15,896 nt of DNA from contig CAZVZM010000045.1 in the NCBI GenBank assembly GCA_964630835.1, forward strand, positions 1 to 15,896, read 5' to 3'. This DNA comes from Halarsenatibacter sp964630835 (GTDB taxonomy: Bacteria; Bacillota; Halanaerobiia; Halanaerobiales; Halarsenatibacteraceae). The notes under the pieces were generated by a model. It was not told where the DNA came from and ran no database searches. It saw only the letters and a list, made by a program, of their open reading frames with translations. Shown in pieces: positions 1-7,878 of this stretch. Both the position numbers and the translations under genes were made by a program. Position 1 is the stretch's first letter. Each line of letters starts with the position of its first letter.

Positions 1-982
1 TGCATCCGGCAGTGCCAAAGACAGGAATGCCCATATGTGAGGAAACCTCAGATATCCCCGCCTGCATGGTATGAAACTCAGGACTGCCATAGCTAAAGAT
101 AGTGGTATTCATATCCATTATTCCATAAACCCCACCCAATATAATGGGAGTGCCGCGGTTAACAAGCTGAGAAAGTGTTATACCCGTTATGCACTCTGCC
201 AGCCCCTGCACAAGAGTGCCAGCAAGAGTAGAGGGTGCAGTGGCACCAGATATGATGCCGGGGGTATAAACAATAGGAATTCGTTTGCGCGCGGCCAGCA
301 GCACCTTCTCTATAGCCTCTCTGCCATGTGTTAAAGGAGAGATTGGTTCCGAATAAAGGAAAAAGAAAGGCTTTTTCTGCAGTTCCTCCAGCGAACCAGC
401 CACCACGGAGGCCATATCTATCATATCTTCATACTGTTCAATGTCAAACCCCCAGTGTACTATAGGCTTATTGGTGTTCTCCAGCATGGCCTTAAAAGCA
501 TGCACATCGGAAATATTTTCTGTTACATCAGAGGGAGCACCAAGGTCCATCACGTAATCGATATTTTCTAAAGCATCGCACACTTTGGCTGTGTTTCTAT
601 TATCCTGAACAACCGGCCGACGCTTCTCGCCCGTATAGGGGTCGCGATGATAGGTATTTGTAGGACCGGGGCCAAAAAAAGTTTTATTGTCATGCAAATC
701 AAGAGCAGCATTGCCTTCCTGATCATAGAGAATGATTTTGGAGGGGGCATTTTCCACAGCCCACTCACTCAACCCAATAGGAATTCTGACCCGGTCTTCC
801 TCATCTACCCAGCAGCCGGCTTCTGCAAAAATCTCTCTTGCCTCTTCCGAAAAAACATTAACTCCAGTTCTTTCCAGCACCTCCAGCGCTGCCTTGTAAA
901 TTTCTTCGCACTCATCCTCAGTCAAAGATTGAAAATTGACAGAGGAGTTGGCCTCAAAACGTGCTCGCCTGTATTTGGGCAT
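1..982 (-). CDS. mttB: MttB-family methylamine/betaine:corrinoid methyltransferase, partial (3' end outside window)
   Basis: Translation from ATG at 982 is open for 327 codons to the left edge; the family is usually about 470-500 residues, so the C-terminal third is missing. An AAGGAGGC ribosome site lies at 991-998. The reading begins MPKYRRARFEA and its last part carries the MttB hallmark: GGVYGIMDMNTT, FSYGSPEFHTMQAG, then GIPVFGTAGC at the boundary. Family members transfer a methyl group from trimethylamine or, in non-pyrrolysine members, from glycine betaine, proline betaine, carnitine and similar compounds to a cognate corrinoid protein in the cytoplasm. In methanogen MttB the pyrrolysine (amber) codon is near residue 334 as I recall, just past the visible end, so this copy cannot be assigned to the Pyl or non-Pyl class. 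It follows the ABC/MFS operon on the same strand after 216 bp. Family assignment is firm; substrate is unknown. Confidence 0.93.
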   Translation of the reverse strand, partial: MPKYRRARFEANSSVNFQSLTEDECEEIYKAALEVLERTGVNVFSEEAREIFAEAGCWVDEEDRVRIPIGLSEWAVENAPSKIILYDQEGNAALDLHDNKTFFGPGPTNTYHRDPYTGEKRRPVVQDNRNTAKVCDALENIDYVMDLGAPSDVTENISDVHAFKAMLENTNKPIVHWGFDIEQYEDMIDMASVVAGSLEELQKKPFFFLYSEPISPLTHGREAIEKVLLAARKRIPIVYTPGIISGATAPSTLAGTLVQGLAECITGITLSQLVNRGTPIILGGVYGIMDMNTTIFSYGSPEFHTMQAGISEVSSHMGIPVFGTAGC

Positions 983-1044
983 ATTATATTGCCTCCTTTA
1001 TTCAAGTTTATGTGTGAATGTATCTAATTTATTATGAATTCGCT

Positions 1045-1073
1045 CTTACATATAACTAAGTACTGCCTGACAA
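1045..1073 (-). promoter_or_regulatory. candidate sigma-A promoter for the mttB-like gene
   Basis: On the minus strand TTGTCA (1073-1068, five of six to TTGACA) is followed after 17 bp by TGTAAG (1050-1045, four of six to TATAAT). An alternative TATGTA lies at 15-bp spacing. It is about 60 bp upstream of the start. No terminator hairpin separates the MFS gene from mttB, so read-through from the operon is also possible. The call rests on motif match only. Confidence 0.35.
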
Positions 1074-1198
1074 ATTAACAAATTTACATTCCTTAATAAA
1101 TTTTTCTGGGGTGCACTGGCTCACAAAACTATACAAATGAGAGTAAAAACAGATTTTTTTCTAAACACATATATGTTCTATTTTTAAATATATTATAT

Positions 1199-2413
1199 TC
1201 AATGAACCTGAGAAGGTTCACGAATGTATTTAAATGTAACAAATAAACCGATTAACATAACTACAAATGTGAAAAGATATGTGAAATTTACCCCGCCTAC
1301 CTCACCCAGAACTCCGGAAATAGCGGTTTGTGAAATCATGCCAATTCCCATCGTGAATTCCAGAGCTCCCATTCCAAAACCGTGCGTTTCTGAAGTGGTG
1401 TAATCCGCAATAAGCGTGAGACAGAGGGGAAACATAATCCCTGTGCCCAAACCCCCTATAGCAGCAGCAAAAATCAAAGGCCAAAAACCCTCTCCCAAAA
1501 TTAAAGTGCCGGTGGAAAGAAGGGAAAGAAATACTCCTAAAAGTATGCCGCGCTTTCTTCCAAATATTGTTGCCATAATTCCGCTGGAGGTAAAAGCACC
1601 GGTTCTCATCCCCCAAAATAACGCATAGATGATTCCAATCCCCAAAAAAGACACCTCAAAAATATTGGCAACCTGGGATAACAATCCCTGAACTGAATAT
1701 AAAAAACCGGCATAAGCAAAACCCATAAAGCATATGGGCCAAATTTTCAAATATTCCTCTACCAGATTGAAGGATTCCAGTGAAATATCAGGATCAGAAT
1801 GACTGGTTTCTTCCGCCTCTTCCACACCCTTTAAAATAGTTATAAACACAATTAAAGCCAGAACTGGATATACTGGAAAAACAGCAGTTAAATTAATGTA
1901 CTCCATAAAAAAACCGCCGGCAAGATTGCCCAGCGTAGCTCCCGCGCCATAAGCAGCTGTAAACCTGCCCATAGCACTACCTCTATCTTCATATTCTGTA
2001 TTATCTGCTATTATAGCCTCTGCTACAGGCCAGAGAATCCCCCTGCTCATCCCTTCCGTGGTTCTAAATATCAAAAGTGTTATAGGCCCGACGGAAAAGT
2101 AATATCCTGTGGAAGCTATCAGAGTTAACACTATGCTAAAAAGGAGCAGGGATTTTCGACCTATTTTGTCAGATAATCTTCCTGCTCCCAGTGTAAAAAT
2201 AGTGTAGGTGATGGAATAACCTGTCATTAAAAAGCCTAACTGCCAGTAAGAAGCTCCCAGCCCATCACCGTAAAGGGGTATAGCCGGAGCGGTCATGCCT
2301 TCCCCGACAGATATGAGGAAAATAAAAATGCTCATATATAGAAGGGTGCGGGTTTTCCTCTTGTTGGCAGCAGGATTGGGCGACAAATTATCCTTTCCAT
2401 TTGTGGATTTCAT
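1199..2413 (-). CDS. MFS transporter of the methylated-amine/ABC operon
   Basis: A 404-residue membrane protein with about 12 hydrophobic segments, the usual size for the major facilitator superfamily. After a polar N-terminus of about 25 residues, the first half contains the loop 2-3 signature GRLSDKIGRKS (around residue 77-87); the second half begins after an acidic central loop (EEAEETSHSDPD). An AAGGGGAT ribosome site precedes the ATG at good spacing, and only 19 bp separate it from livF, so it is co-transcribed with the ABC transporter. The substrate is not readable. Being downstream of an importer and upstream of an MttB-like demethylase, it could export a partly demethylated product or be a second uptake route; both are inference. 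It is clearly different from the MFS protein at 10513-11781. Confidence 0.85.
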   Translation of the reverse strand: MKSTNGKDNLSPNPAANKRKTRTLLYMSIFIFLISVGEGMTAPAIPLYGDGLGASYWQLGFLMTGYSITYTIFTLGAGRLSDKIGRKSLLLFSIVLTLIASTGYYFSVGPITLLIFRTTEGMSRGILWPVAEAIIADNTEYEDRGSAMGRFTAAYGAGATLGNLAGGFFMEYINLTAVFPVYPVLALIVFITILKGVEEAEETSHSDPDISLESFNLVEEYLKIWPICFMGFAYAGFLYSVQGLLSQVANIFEVSFLGIGIIYALFWGMRTGAFTSSGIMATIFGRKRGILLGVFLSLLSTGTLILGEGFWPLIFAAAIGGLGTGIMFPLCLTLIADYTTSETHGFGMGALEFTMGIGMISQTAISGVLGEVGGVNFTYLFTFVVMLIGLFVTFKYIREPSQVH

Positions 2414-2432
2414 TTAAATCCCCTTTTATATT

Positions 2433-3149
2433 TTACTCTTTTACCACTCCCAGATAGGCATCTTTTACATGGTCTTTTTCTTTTAATTCTTCACTGGGGC
2501 CTTCAAGAACAATTTCCCCCTGTTCCAGAACGTAGGCTCTATCAGTTATTTTAAGAGCAGTATTAACATTCTGTTCGACCAGTAAAATGGTAACATCTTC
2601 CTCTTCATTTAACTTTGTTAAACTATCAAAAACAACGGTAACAAGCTGTGGGGCGAGCCCCAGAGAAGGTTCGTCCACAAGCAGCAGCGAAGGATTTGAC
2701 ATAAGCCCCCGGGCTATAGAGAGCATTTTTCTTTCTCCACCGCTCAGTGTACCAGAAAGCTGACTCTGTCTTTCACCCAAACGAGGAAAGAGACTGAGTA
2801 CGAACTCAAGATTTTTTTGTTTTTGTTTTTTGTCCTTGATAGTATAAGCTCCCATCATCAAATTTTCCTTCACAGTCATACCTCTAAAAAGATTTCCTTC
2901 CTCAGTAACAAAGCTCAACCCCTTTCTCGAAATCTCTTTGGGGCTATTTTCATTAATATTTTCTCCGTTAAAATTTATTTCCCCGGCCATAGGCTCCAGC
3001 AACCCGGCAATAGTTCTCAAAGTGGTAGTTTTACCAGCTCCATTGGGACCAACTAAAGATACAAATTCTTTCTCAGCCAAAGAAATATTTATGTCATGCA
3101 AAATTCGCAGCTCTCCGTAACCGGCATCTACTCCATTTAATTCCAGCAT
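2433..3149 (-). CDS. livF: LivF-type ABC transporter ATP-binding protein
   Basis: ATPase of the HAAT (branched-chain amino acid/amide) import family, coupling ATP hydrolysis to transport through LivH/LivM. From ATG 3149 it is 238 residues. Walker A GPNGAGKTT is at 34-42, the signature LSGGE at 134-138, Walker B LLLVDEP at 154-160 and the H-loop in LLVEQNVNTA near 190; all are canonical. I prefer ATG 3149 over the in-frame ATG at 3176: the latter overlaps livG and has no ribosome site, while 3149 is preceded by GGGGTGAT at the livG stop and gives the usual LivF N-terminus (MLELNGVDAGYG). The livG stop is 10 bp upstream, indicating translational coupling. It probably forms a heterodimer with the livG product. 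Confidence 0.93.
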   Translation of the reverse strand: MLELNGVDAGYGELRILHDINISLAEKEFVSLVGPNGAGKTTTLRTIAGLLEPMAGEINFNGENINENSPKEISRKGLSFVTEEGNLFRGMTVKENLMMGAYTIKDKKQKQKNLEFVLSLFPRLGERQSQLSGTLSGGERKMLSIARGLMSNPSLLLVDEPSLGLAPQLVTVVFDSLTKLNEEEDVTILLVEQNVNTALKITDRAYVLEQGEIVLEGPSEELKEKDHVKDAYLGVVKE

Positions 3150-3159
3150 TTTTATTGCA

Positions 3160-3900
3160 TCACCCCGATTTGGCATTTTCTACACCATATTCTTCTCCGA
3201 GATATGCTTCTATAACTTTTTCACTGTTGGCAATTTCATCTCTACTGCCCTGAGCTATTTTTTCACCATAGTGCAGCACTGCAATTCTTTCACATATCTC
3301 CATTATTAATCTCATTACGTGCTCTATTATGACTACCGTTATACCTCGATCACGTATCTCACGCAATAAATTGATCAATTCAGGCAATTCTCCCGGAGTT
3401 AATCCTGCAGCCAGCTCATCTAAAATTATTAAATCACAGTCCGTAGCAAGAGCCCGGGCAAGTTCCAGGTATTTCTTTTGATTTGTATTGAGCTGAGCGG
3501 CCGGAGTTTGAGGGGATATTTCAAAACCTATAAAATCCAGCAGTTCCATGGCCTTCCGGTCATAATCCCCCTCAAACTCTCCCCCTCCAAACATAGCCGC
3601 AACTTTTACATTATCCAAAACACTCATGCTGGGAAAAGGATTCACTATCTGAAATGTTCTCACCAGACCTCTATGACATCTCTCATGAGGGTTGAGATTG
3701 GTAATGTCTTCTCCCTTAAATTCCACACTTCCTTCGTTAGCATCATAAAATCCGGTTATTAGATTAATTAAAGTTGTCTTCCCGGCCCCATTTGGCCCAA
3801 TAATACCAAATATTTCTCCTTCTTCAATATCCAGAGTTACGTGGTCAACTGCTACGAGACCACCAAATCTTTTTGTGATGTCCTCTGTTCTTAATATCAT
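3160..3900 (-). CDS. livG: LivG-type ABC transporter ATP-binding protein with degenerate signature loop
   Basis: Second ATPase of the HAAT importer, 246 residues from ATG 3900. A TTG one codon earlier is possible, but GGAG sits 9 nt before the ATG and 6 nt before the TTG. Walker A GPNGAGKTT is at 35-43, the Q-loop TFQI at 82-85, Walker B LIILDE at 157-162, and the H-loop EHVMRL near 192. The ABC signature, usually LSYGQ or LSGGQ in LivG, reads LNTNQ (137-141), and the proline of the usual DEP after Walker B is replaced by leucine (DELAAGL). LivF keeps a canonical signature, so the dimer would have one standard and one altered ATP site. The gene is separated from the binding-protein gene upstream by a 113-bp gap holding a strong hairpin. 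Confidence 0.93.
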   Translation of the reverse strand: MILRTEDITKRFGGLVAVDHVTLDIEEGEIFGIIGPNGAGKTTLINLITGFYDANEGSVEFKGEDITNLNPHERCHRGLVRTFQIVNPFPSMSVLDNVKVAAMFGGGEFEGDYDRKAMELLDFIGFEISPQTPAAQLNTNQKKYLELARALATDCDLIILDELAAGLTPGELPELINLLREIRDRGITVVIIEHVMRLIMEICERIAVLHYGEKIAQGSRDEIANSEKVIEAYLGEEYGVENAKSG

Positions 3901-3938
3901 CAAATGTCACTCCTTATCAGTGATATGGCGGAATTAAA

Positions 3939-3978
3939 GGGAAGGTGATGGCAAAAGCCGCAAACCCATCACCTCCCC
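3939..3978 (-). terminator. intercistronic hairpin between the solute-binding protein gene and livG (attenuator or mRNA stabiliser)
   Basis: GGGAAGGTGATGG (3939-3951) pairs with CCATCACCTCCCC (3966-3978): 13 base pairs including one G-U in the minus-strand RNA, with a 14-nt loop. In transcription order it follows the binding-protein stop by 35 bp and is followed only by UUUAAUU, a weak U-tract, so partial termination or protection of the upstream message is more likely than a full stop. The stem core AGGTGATG is shared with the terminator after the second binding-protein copy (12116-12149). Confidence 0.7.
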
Positions 3979-4013
3979 TATTGATATTCTTATTTTAAAT
4001 TTACTTCTTCAAT

Positions 4014-5267
4014 TTATTCCTCCAAATAATCTGGTACCTGGAAATCAGCTTCTTGCATGTAGTCGGGCCAGATCATGTGACCTTCTCCATCCTCATACTG
4101 CAGAACAGGGAAGAGATAATAACCTTCACCAACTACAGGATCCGGTACCGTTTCAGGGGTGTATTTGTAGGTTTCGTGTACTATGCCGTCTTCGTAAACC
4201 AGCTCTCCTTCCCACATCATTTCCTGTCCAACTGTGTAAAGAGATTCGCTGGTCAACTCGCCTTCCCTCTCAAGAGCGGTTTTTGCAATTTCAATGAAGA
4301 AATTGGCCTGATCGTAGGCCTGACCGGCTGCAGAGGTGCTGGGAGCAATGCCATATTCTTCCTCAAAATCTTCAGCCCACTGCTGGGCTTCTTCATCGGG
4401 CCATTCCGGTATCATATCCAGCACATAATTGGAAGCTTCTCCAGTCATCTCATACCATTCTCCTACCCAGCCCAGTCCGTCAGCAACAATTACACTGTTC
4501 AGTCCAACTTCGCGAGCCTGGGTGATAAAAGCTGAGAATGATTCAGCGCTGGCATCTGTGCCTGCAACAACGCTGACATCTTCATCTCTCAAACTGGCCA
4601 GGAGCGGATAAAGATCCGTTTCACCAATTTCATAGTATTCATGAGTCACTACTTCCCAGCCGTGTTCTTCAAACTGGTCAGCTATAGCTGCACCAAAACT
4701 GCGGCCCCAGTCTGTATCTTCTCCGTATATGCCCACTCTTCGGTTTCGAGGTTCCCAGATACCTTCTTCTATAGCCTGATTGAGGGTTTCTACATAACCG
4801 ATGCTGAGCTTTTCCGGCACGGGCCAGGTTTTACCCATCCAGTAGCTGTAGTAATCCGGATCATCCTCAAATTGTTCTACCACAACCTCTGTGGCACCGA
4901 AACCAAAGAAATGAGGGATTTGATTTCGGGCGGCAGCATCCATCAGGGCCACGGCTACAGAACTGTGCCAGTTTAGGATTCCTACATCCATACCATCTCT
5001 CATAACGGCATCTTCATAAGCTCTAACGGCGCCTTCCGGATCTGATTCTGAGTCAACCCAGACCAGTTCAATTTCATAGTCCCCTATCTGATAATCAATC
5101 TCTTCAAAAGCAGTTTCTACTGCTCCCTGAAACTCCTCACCAGTCCTGGCAGCTTCTCCGGTGTAGGGTCCCACTACTCCAACGGTCAAAGTGTCGGCGG
5201 CAACTGAAAAGGACAGGCCAAGAACAAGCAGCAAACTGACGGCCACAACCAGACTCGTTCTTCTCAC
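4014..5267 (-). CDS. Periplasmic solute-binding protein of HAAT ABC transporter (copy 1)
   Basis: A 417-residue extracytoplasmic receptor that delivers ligand to the LivH/LivM channel. It starts at GTG 5267, supported by AGGAGGGG about 9 nt upstream. A signal peptide (two Arg, hydrophobic core, cleavage likely after SFSVAA near residue 24) has no lipobox cysteine, so the protein should be free in a periplasm. The mature part shows the type I binding-protein fold pattern of Peripla_BP_6/LivK: TVGVVGPYTG at the N-terminus, then LNWHSSVAVALMD and IPHFFGFGA, the usual ligand-site region. It is strongly acidic, as in halophiles. Its position between livM and livG is normal for the family. About 84% identical by hand alignment to 12203-13453. 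The ligand is unknown; a methylated amine or betaine is an inference from the mttB neighbour. The 114-bp gap to livM holds a small GCTTC/GAAGC hairpin (5303-5318). Confidence 0.92.
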   Translation of the reverse strand: MRRTSLVVAVSLLLVLGLSFSVAADTLTVGVVGPYTGEAARTGEEFQGAVETAFEEIDYQIGDYEIELVWVDSESDPEGAVRAYEDAVMRDGMDVGILNWHSSVAVALMDAAARNQIPHFFGFGATEVVVEQFEDDPDYYSYWMGKTWPVPEKLSIGYVETLNQAIEEGIWEPRNRRVGIYGEDTDWGRSFGAAIADQFEEHGWEVVTHEYYEIGETDLYPLLASLRDEDVSVVAGTDASAESFSAFITQAREVGLNSVIVADGLGWVGEWYEMTGEASNYVLDMIPEWPDEEAQQWAEDFEEEYGIAPSTSAAGQAYDQANFFIEIAKTALEREGELTSESLYTVGQEMMWEGELVYEDGIVHETYKYTPETVPDPVVGEGYYLFPVLQYEDGEGHMIWPDYMQEADFQVPDYLEE

Positions 5268-5381
5268 TATTACACCCCTCCTTTAGAGGTTTTATGATTA
5301 ATGCTTCTTAATTGAAGCCTGTGTAATAAAACTTATTCTTTTAACTTTTAAATTTAAATCAAATTAAGCCTGGTTTCCAAT

Positions 5382-6350
5382 TTATCCTGCTGCTTTACCC
5401 AGTATTTTTTTTGCAGCTGCATATAAACCACTTATTCCGCCCGGATAATAAATCATTACCAGAATAAGCATGAGGCCATAAAATACAAACCTTAACGCCA
5501 TTAAATGCCGCAGATAGTCAAAAACCGGGATTATCAAGAAGGCTGCTGCAAGTCCTCCCCAGAGACTTCCTCGACCACCAATGTAGGCCAGAGCAAGAAC
5601 TTCAACAGTTTCCCTGGTGTGCATCACCTCTGGAGTGAGAATTCCTACAAAATGCCCATAAAATCCTCCCATCACACCCGCCAGCACACAGGATATGGTA
5701 AAATTCATAACCCTGTACTTCGTAGAATTAACTCCGACTGAATGGGCAGCGTCCTGATTTTCACCTATTGCTTTAAAAGCAATTCCCATCTTTCCCCGGG
5801 TTAATCTGTATAATATTATATAACTGACAATGGCAAACACTAATGCCACATAGAAATAGGGAACATTGGAAGGCCCGGCGAACAAAGGTTCTACCCTTAA
5901 TCCCAGATGACCCCTGGTCAGATCGACCCAGTTAGCAGCAATAGCCATCAGAGTCAATCCAAAAAACCAGGCGGTTACTGCTGCAAATAGGCCCCTCAAA
6001 CGCAGGGTAATGATCCCTATAACAAATCCCAAAAAACCAGCAAACAGGCCACCAAAAATCATGCCGATCCAGGGTGTAATTCCCAATTCGCCAACTATGA
6101 TAGCAGAAGTGTAAGCACCACCTCCCATAACTGCAGCATAACCAAAATTAACTATATCTATATATCCCACAGTAAAGTCAAATCCCATGGCCAGTGTTCC
6201 GAATATCATGCTGGTAATAAGGAGGTGTATTATGAAAGGATCATCAGTCACCACGGGAACAAGCGCGATTAAAACTAGTAGTAACACAGAAAATGGATTA
6301 AGGCCTATTTTATTTAGAATTGAATTTTCATTCGTGTTCAGTTTTTTCAT
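5382..6350 (-). CDS. livM: LivM-type ABC transporter permease
   Basis: A 322-residue inner-membrane permease of the HAAT importer. Multiple hydrophobic segments begin around residue 18. The family features are visible: GFDFTVGYIDIVNFGYAAVMGGGAY (positions about 56-80, partner to LivH) and the cytoplasmic coupling loop with GKMGIAFKAIGENQDAAHSVG (about 186-206), whose EN-D-A pattern is the EAA-like ATPase contact. The start ATG is 4 bp after the livH stop, with GGAGG inside the last codons of livH, so the two are translationally coupled. Length fits LivM. It pairs with LivH to form the channel energised by LivG and LivF. Confidence 0.94.
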   Translation of the reverse strand: MKKLNTNENSILNKIGLNPFSVLLLVLIALVPVVTDDPFIIHLLITSMIFGTLAMGFDFTVGYIDIVNFGYAAVMGGGAYTSAIIVGELGITPWIGMIFGGLFAGFLGFVIGIITLRLRGLFAAVTAWFFGLTLMAIAANWVDLTRGHLGLRVEPLFAGPSNVPYFYVALVFAIVSYIILYRLTRGKMGIAFKAIGENQDAAHSVGVNSTKYRVMNFTISCVLAGVMGGFYGHFVGILTPEVMHTRETVEVLALAYIGGRGSLWGGLAAAFLIIPVFDYLRHLMALRFVFYGLMLILVMIYYPGGISGLYAAAKKILGKAAG

Positions 6351-6354
6351 TTTA

Positions 6355-7254
6355 TCATTCCTCCCACACGCTTCTCACTGCAGTGCCGAATAGACCAGAA
6401 GGTTTAAAGATTAAAATCAGTATGATAACTGCCGTGCTCACGACATCCTGCCATCCAGCTCCCAGGCCGTAGTAGGAAGCCGTCTCGAGTATCCCTACAA
6501 TGAATCCTCCAATTATCGTGCCCCCTACATTACCCAGACCTACCAGTATTACCACAAACCAGGATCTAAAAAGAGGTCTTAAACCCATAAAAGGATGAGC
6601 GGGATTAACAGAGAGCAAAGCCGCTCCTGCTATAGCAGCCATCATTGCTCCCAGACCAAAGGTGAGCATGTATATTCTGTCGAGATCTATGCCCATCAAT
6701 TGAGCTCCTGTAGCATCCTCCGATACCGCCCGGATAGAATTTCCTGTTTTTGTTCTGGTGAAAAACAACCAGAATAGAATAACCGCTCCCATGGCTATCA
6801 AAAAACCGACTCCACGATCCATTGATATTCGCAGGCCGCCGATAGCAATATTTCCTTCCCAAAAATGAGTCACGCCTCTATAATCGGCGCCAAGCCACCA
6901 TAAAGCTATATGAAGCATCATCATTTGAATACCTACAGTAAGCAGAAAACTATTTAACAGCCACTCAGTTCCCTCTGCCCTTTTTCTTAATGGCCTAAAG
7001 GCAATTCTCTCAATAACCATTCCAAAAATAAATCCTCCAATAGCTGCCACAAGAACAACCAGTATTGAAGGTATCTGGAAAGTAGTCCCAACAAAATAGG
7101 CGATATATGCTCCCAGCATATAAAATTCTCCATGAGCAAAGTTGGGAACATTCATAACACCCAAAATCAATGTTAATCCCATAGCCATTAACACATACAT
7201 ACCGCCTCTAACAAGAGCAATTACCAATAAATCAAATAGTATTTCAAGTGACAT
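6355..7254 (-). CDS. livH: LivH-type ABC transporter permease
   Basis: A 299-residue membrane protein, typical LivH size. Near the N-terminus it has GLTLILGVMNVPNFAHGEFYMLGAY (about 22-46), diagnostic of LivH, and the ATPase-coupling loop TRTKTGNSIRAVSEDATGAQLMG (about 166-188). It is the first gene of the transporter operon. AAGGGGAT lies before the ATG. Upstream is the 1.3-kb intergenic region that separates it from the divergent 180-residue protein and the hybrid regulator; no clean promoter could be chosen, though TATTAT-like boxes occur within 100 bp. Confidence 0.94.
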   Translation of the reverse strand: MSLEILFDLLVIALVRGGMYVLMAMGLTLILGVMNVPNFAHGEFYMLGAYIAYFVGTTFQIPSILVVLVAAIGGFIFGMVIERIAFRPLRKRAEGTEWLLNSFLLTVGIQMMMLHIALWWLGADYRGVTHFWEGNIAIGGLRISMDRGVGFLIAMGAVILFWLFFTRTKTGNSIRAVSEDATGAQLMGIDLDRIYMLTFGLGAMMAAIAGAALLSVNPAHPFMGLRPLFRSWFVVILVGLGNVGGTIIGGFIVGILETASYYGLGAGWQDVVSTAVIILILIFKPSGLFGTAVRSVWEE

Positions 7255-7316
7255 TTATCTCATCCCCTTCAGGAGTTTAATTGAAAAAAATATTTCATAA
7301 TACAATGCGGTATATT

Positions 7317-7334
7317 GCTTGCATAGCTTGCTAG
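7317..7334. promoter_or_regulatory. candidate direct-repeat operator upstream of livH
   Basis: GCTTGCATA is followed directly by GCTTGCTAG, i.e. two GCTTGC half-sites with a 9-bp period, about 65-80 bp upstream of the livH start. AraC-family activators often bind direct repeats near -35. The divergent gene at 9395-10477 has an AraC-type DNA-binding domain, so this is a plausible but untested site. Confidence 0.25.
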
Positions 7335-7444
7335 GTAAACTTATGGGTTTTTGTGGGATCTTTATTTCGCTCTGGATTGTAATTGCTGCGAAATTTTTGA
7401 ATGATAATTATCCCCCCCAGAAATTATTAAATTTAGTTTGAAAA

Positions 7445-7543
7445 TTAATGCTTTTCCCTGCATGCCCTGGCCAGCTCTCCTTCAACTTTCCCGAAAAATT
7501 CATTCACAGCTCTACTGTCAAACTTTGAGTTCCTGGCTTCTCA
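7445..7543 (-). pseudogene. possible decayed coding fragment
   Basis: A 32-codon open stretch on the minus strand ends at TAA 7445-7447 and has a stop immediately upstream. Its composition looks protein-like (it reads ...AVNEFFGKVEGELARACREKH), and the DNA is clearly richer in G+C than the flanks. There is no start codon with a ribosome site. It may be the tail of a lost gene; chance cannot be excluded and I recognise no family. Confidence 0.2.
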
Positions 7544-7878
7544 GATTTGCTGCTGAAAAAATAACAGAACTTTACCTTACTGGTCTGAAAACGAACCACG
7601 CGAAACACATATCTTATGTATAAAAAGTAATTATTTTAATTAGAAAACATAACCTTTTTAACAACGCAGCTGGAAAAAATCTTTTTTATTGATTATATTC
7701 TGACATCGCTGGGTTTAAATATGTATACTTAAATACACGTATACCCATCAATAAAAACATTTATCCTATAAAAGGCATATTCTGTGTGGCAGCCAAATAA
7801 CTGCTATTTTCTAAAAAATCAGCATAAAACATACTTTATAATAGTTGAAAGATCAGCAGTAATATTTGCTACTCAATT

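Noticed and set aside
71..1027. Open frames on the plus strand (71-334, 647-1027) and a minus-strand frame 568-768
   Set aside because: They lie opposite or out of frame with the MttB-family gene, which gives a clear family match across the whole stretch; they are shadows.
1165..1176. ACATATATGT palindrome just past the first MFS gene, considered as a terminator
   Set aside because: All A/T-rich pairing without a GC stem; too weak for an intrinsic terminator.
2938..3120. Plus-strand open frames within livF and livG (2817-3120, 3478-3762)
   Set aside because: Antisense to strongly conserved ABC ATPase sequence; shadows.
7723..7744. Two GTATAC palindromes separated by 10 bp
   Set aside because: Short AT-rich palindromes are expected by chance in this region and match no operator I know.
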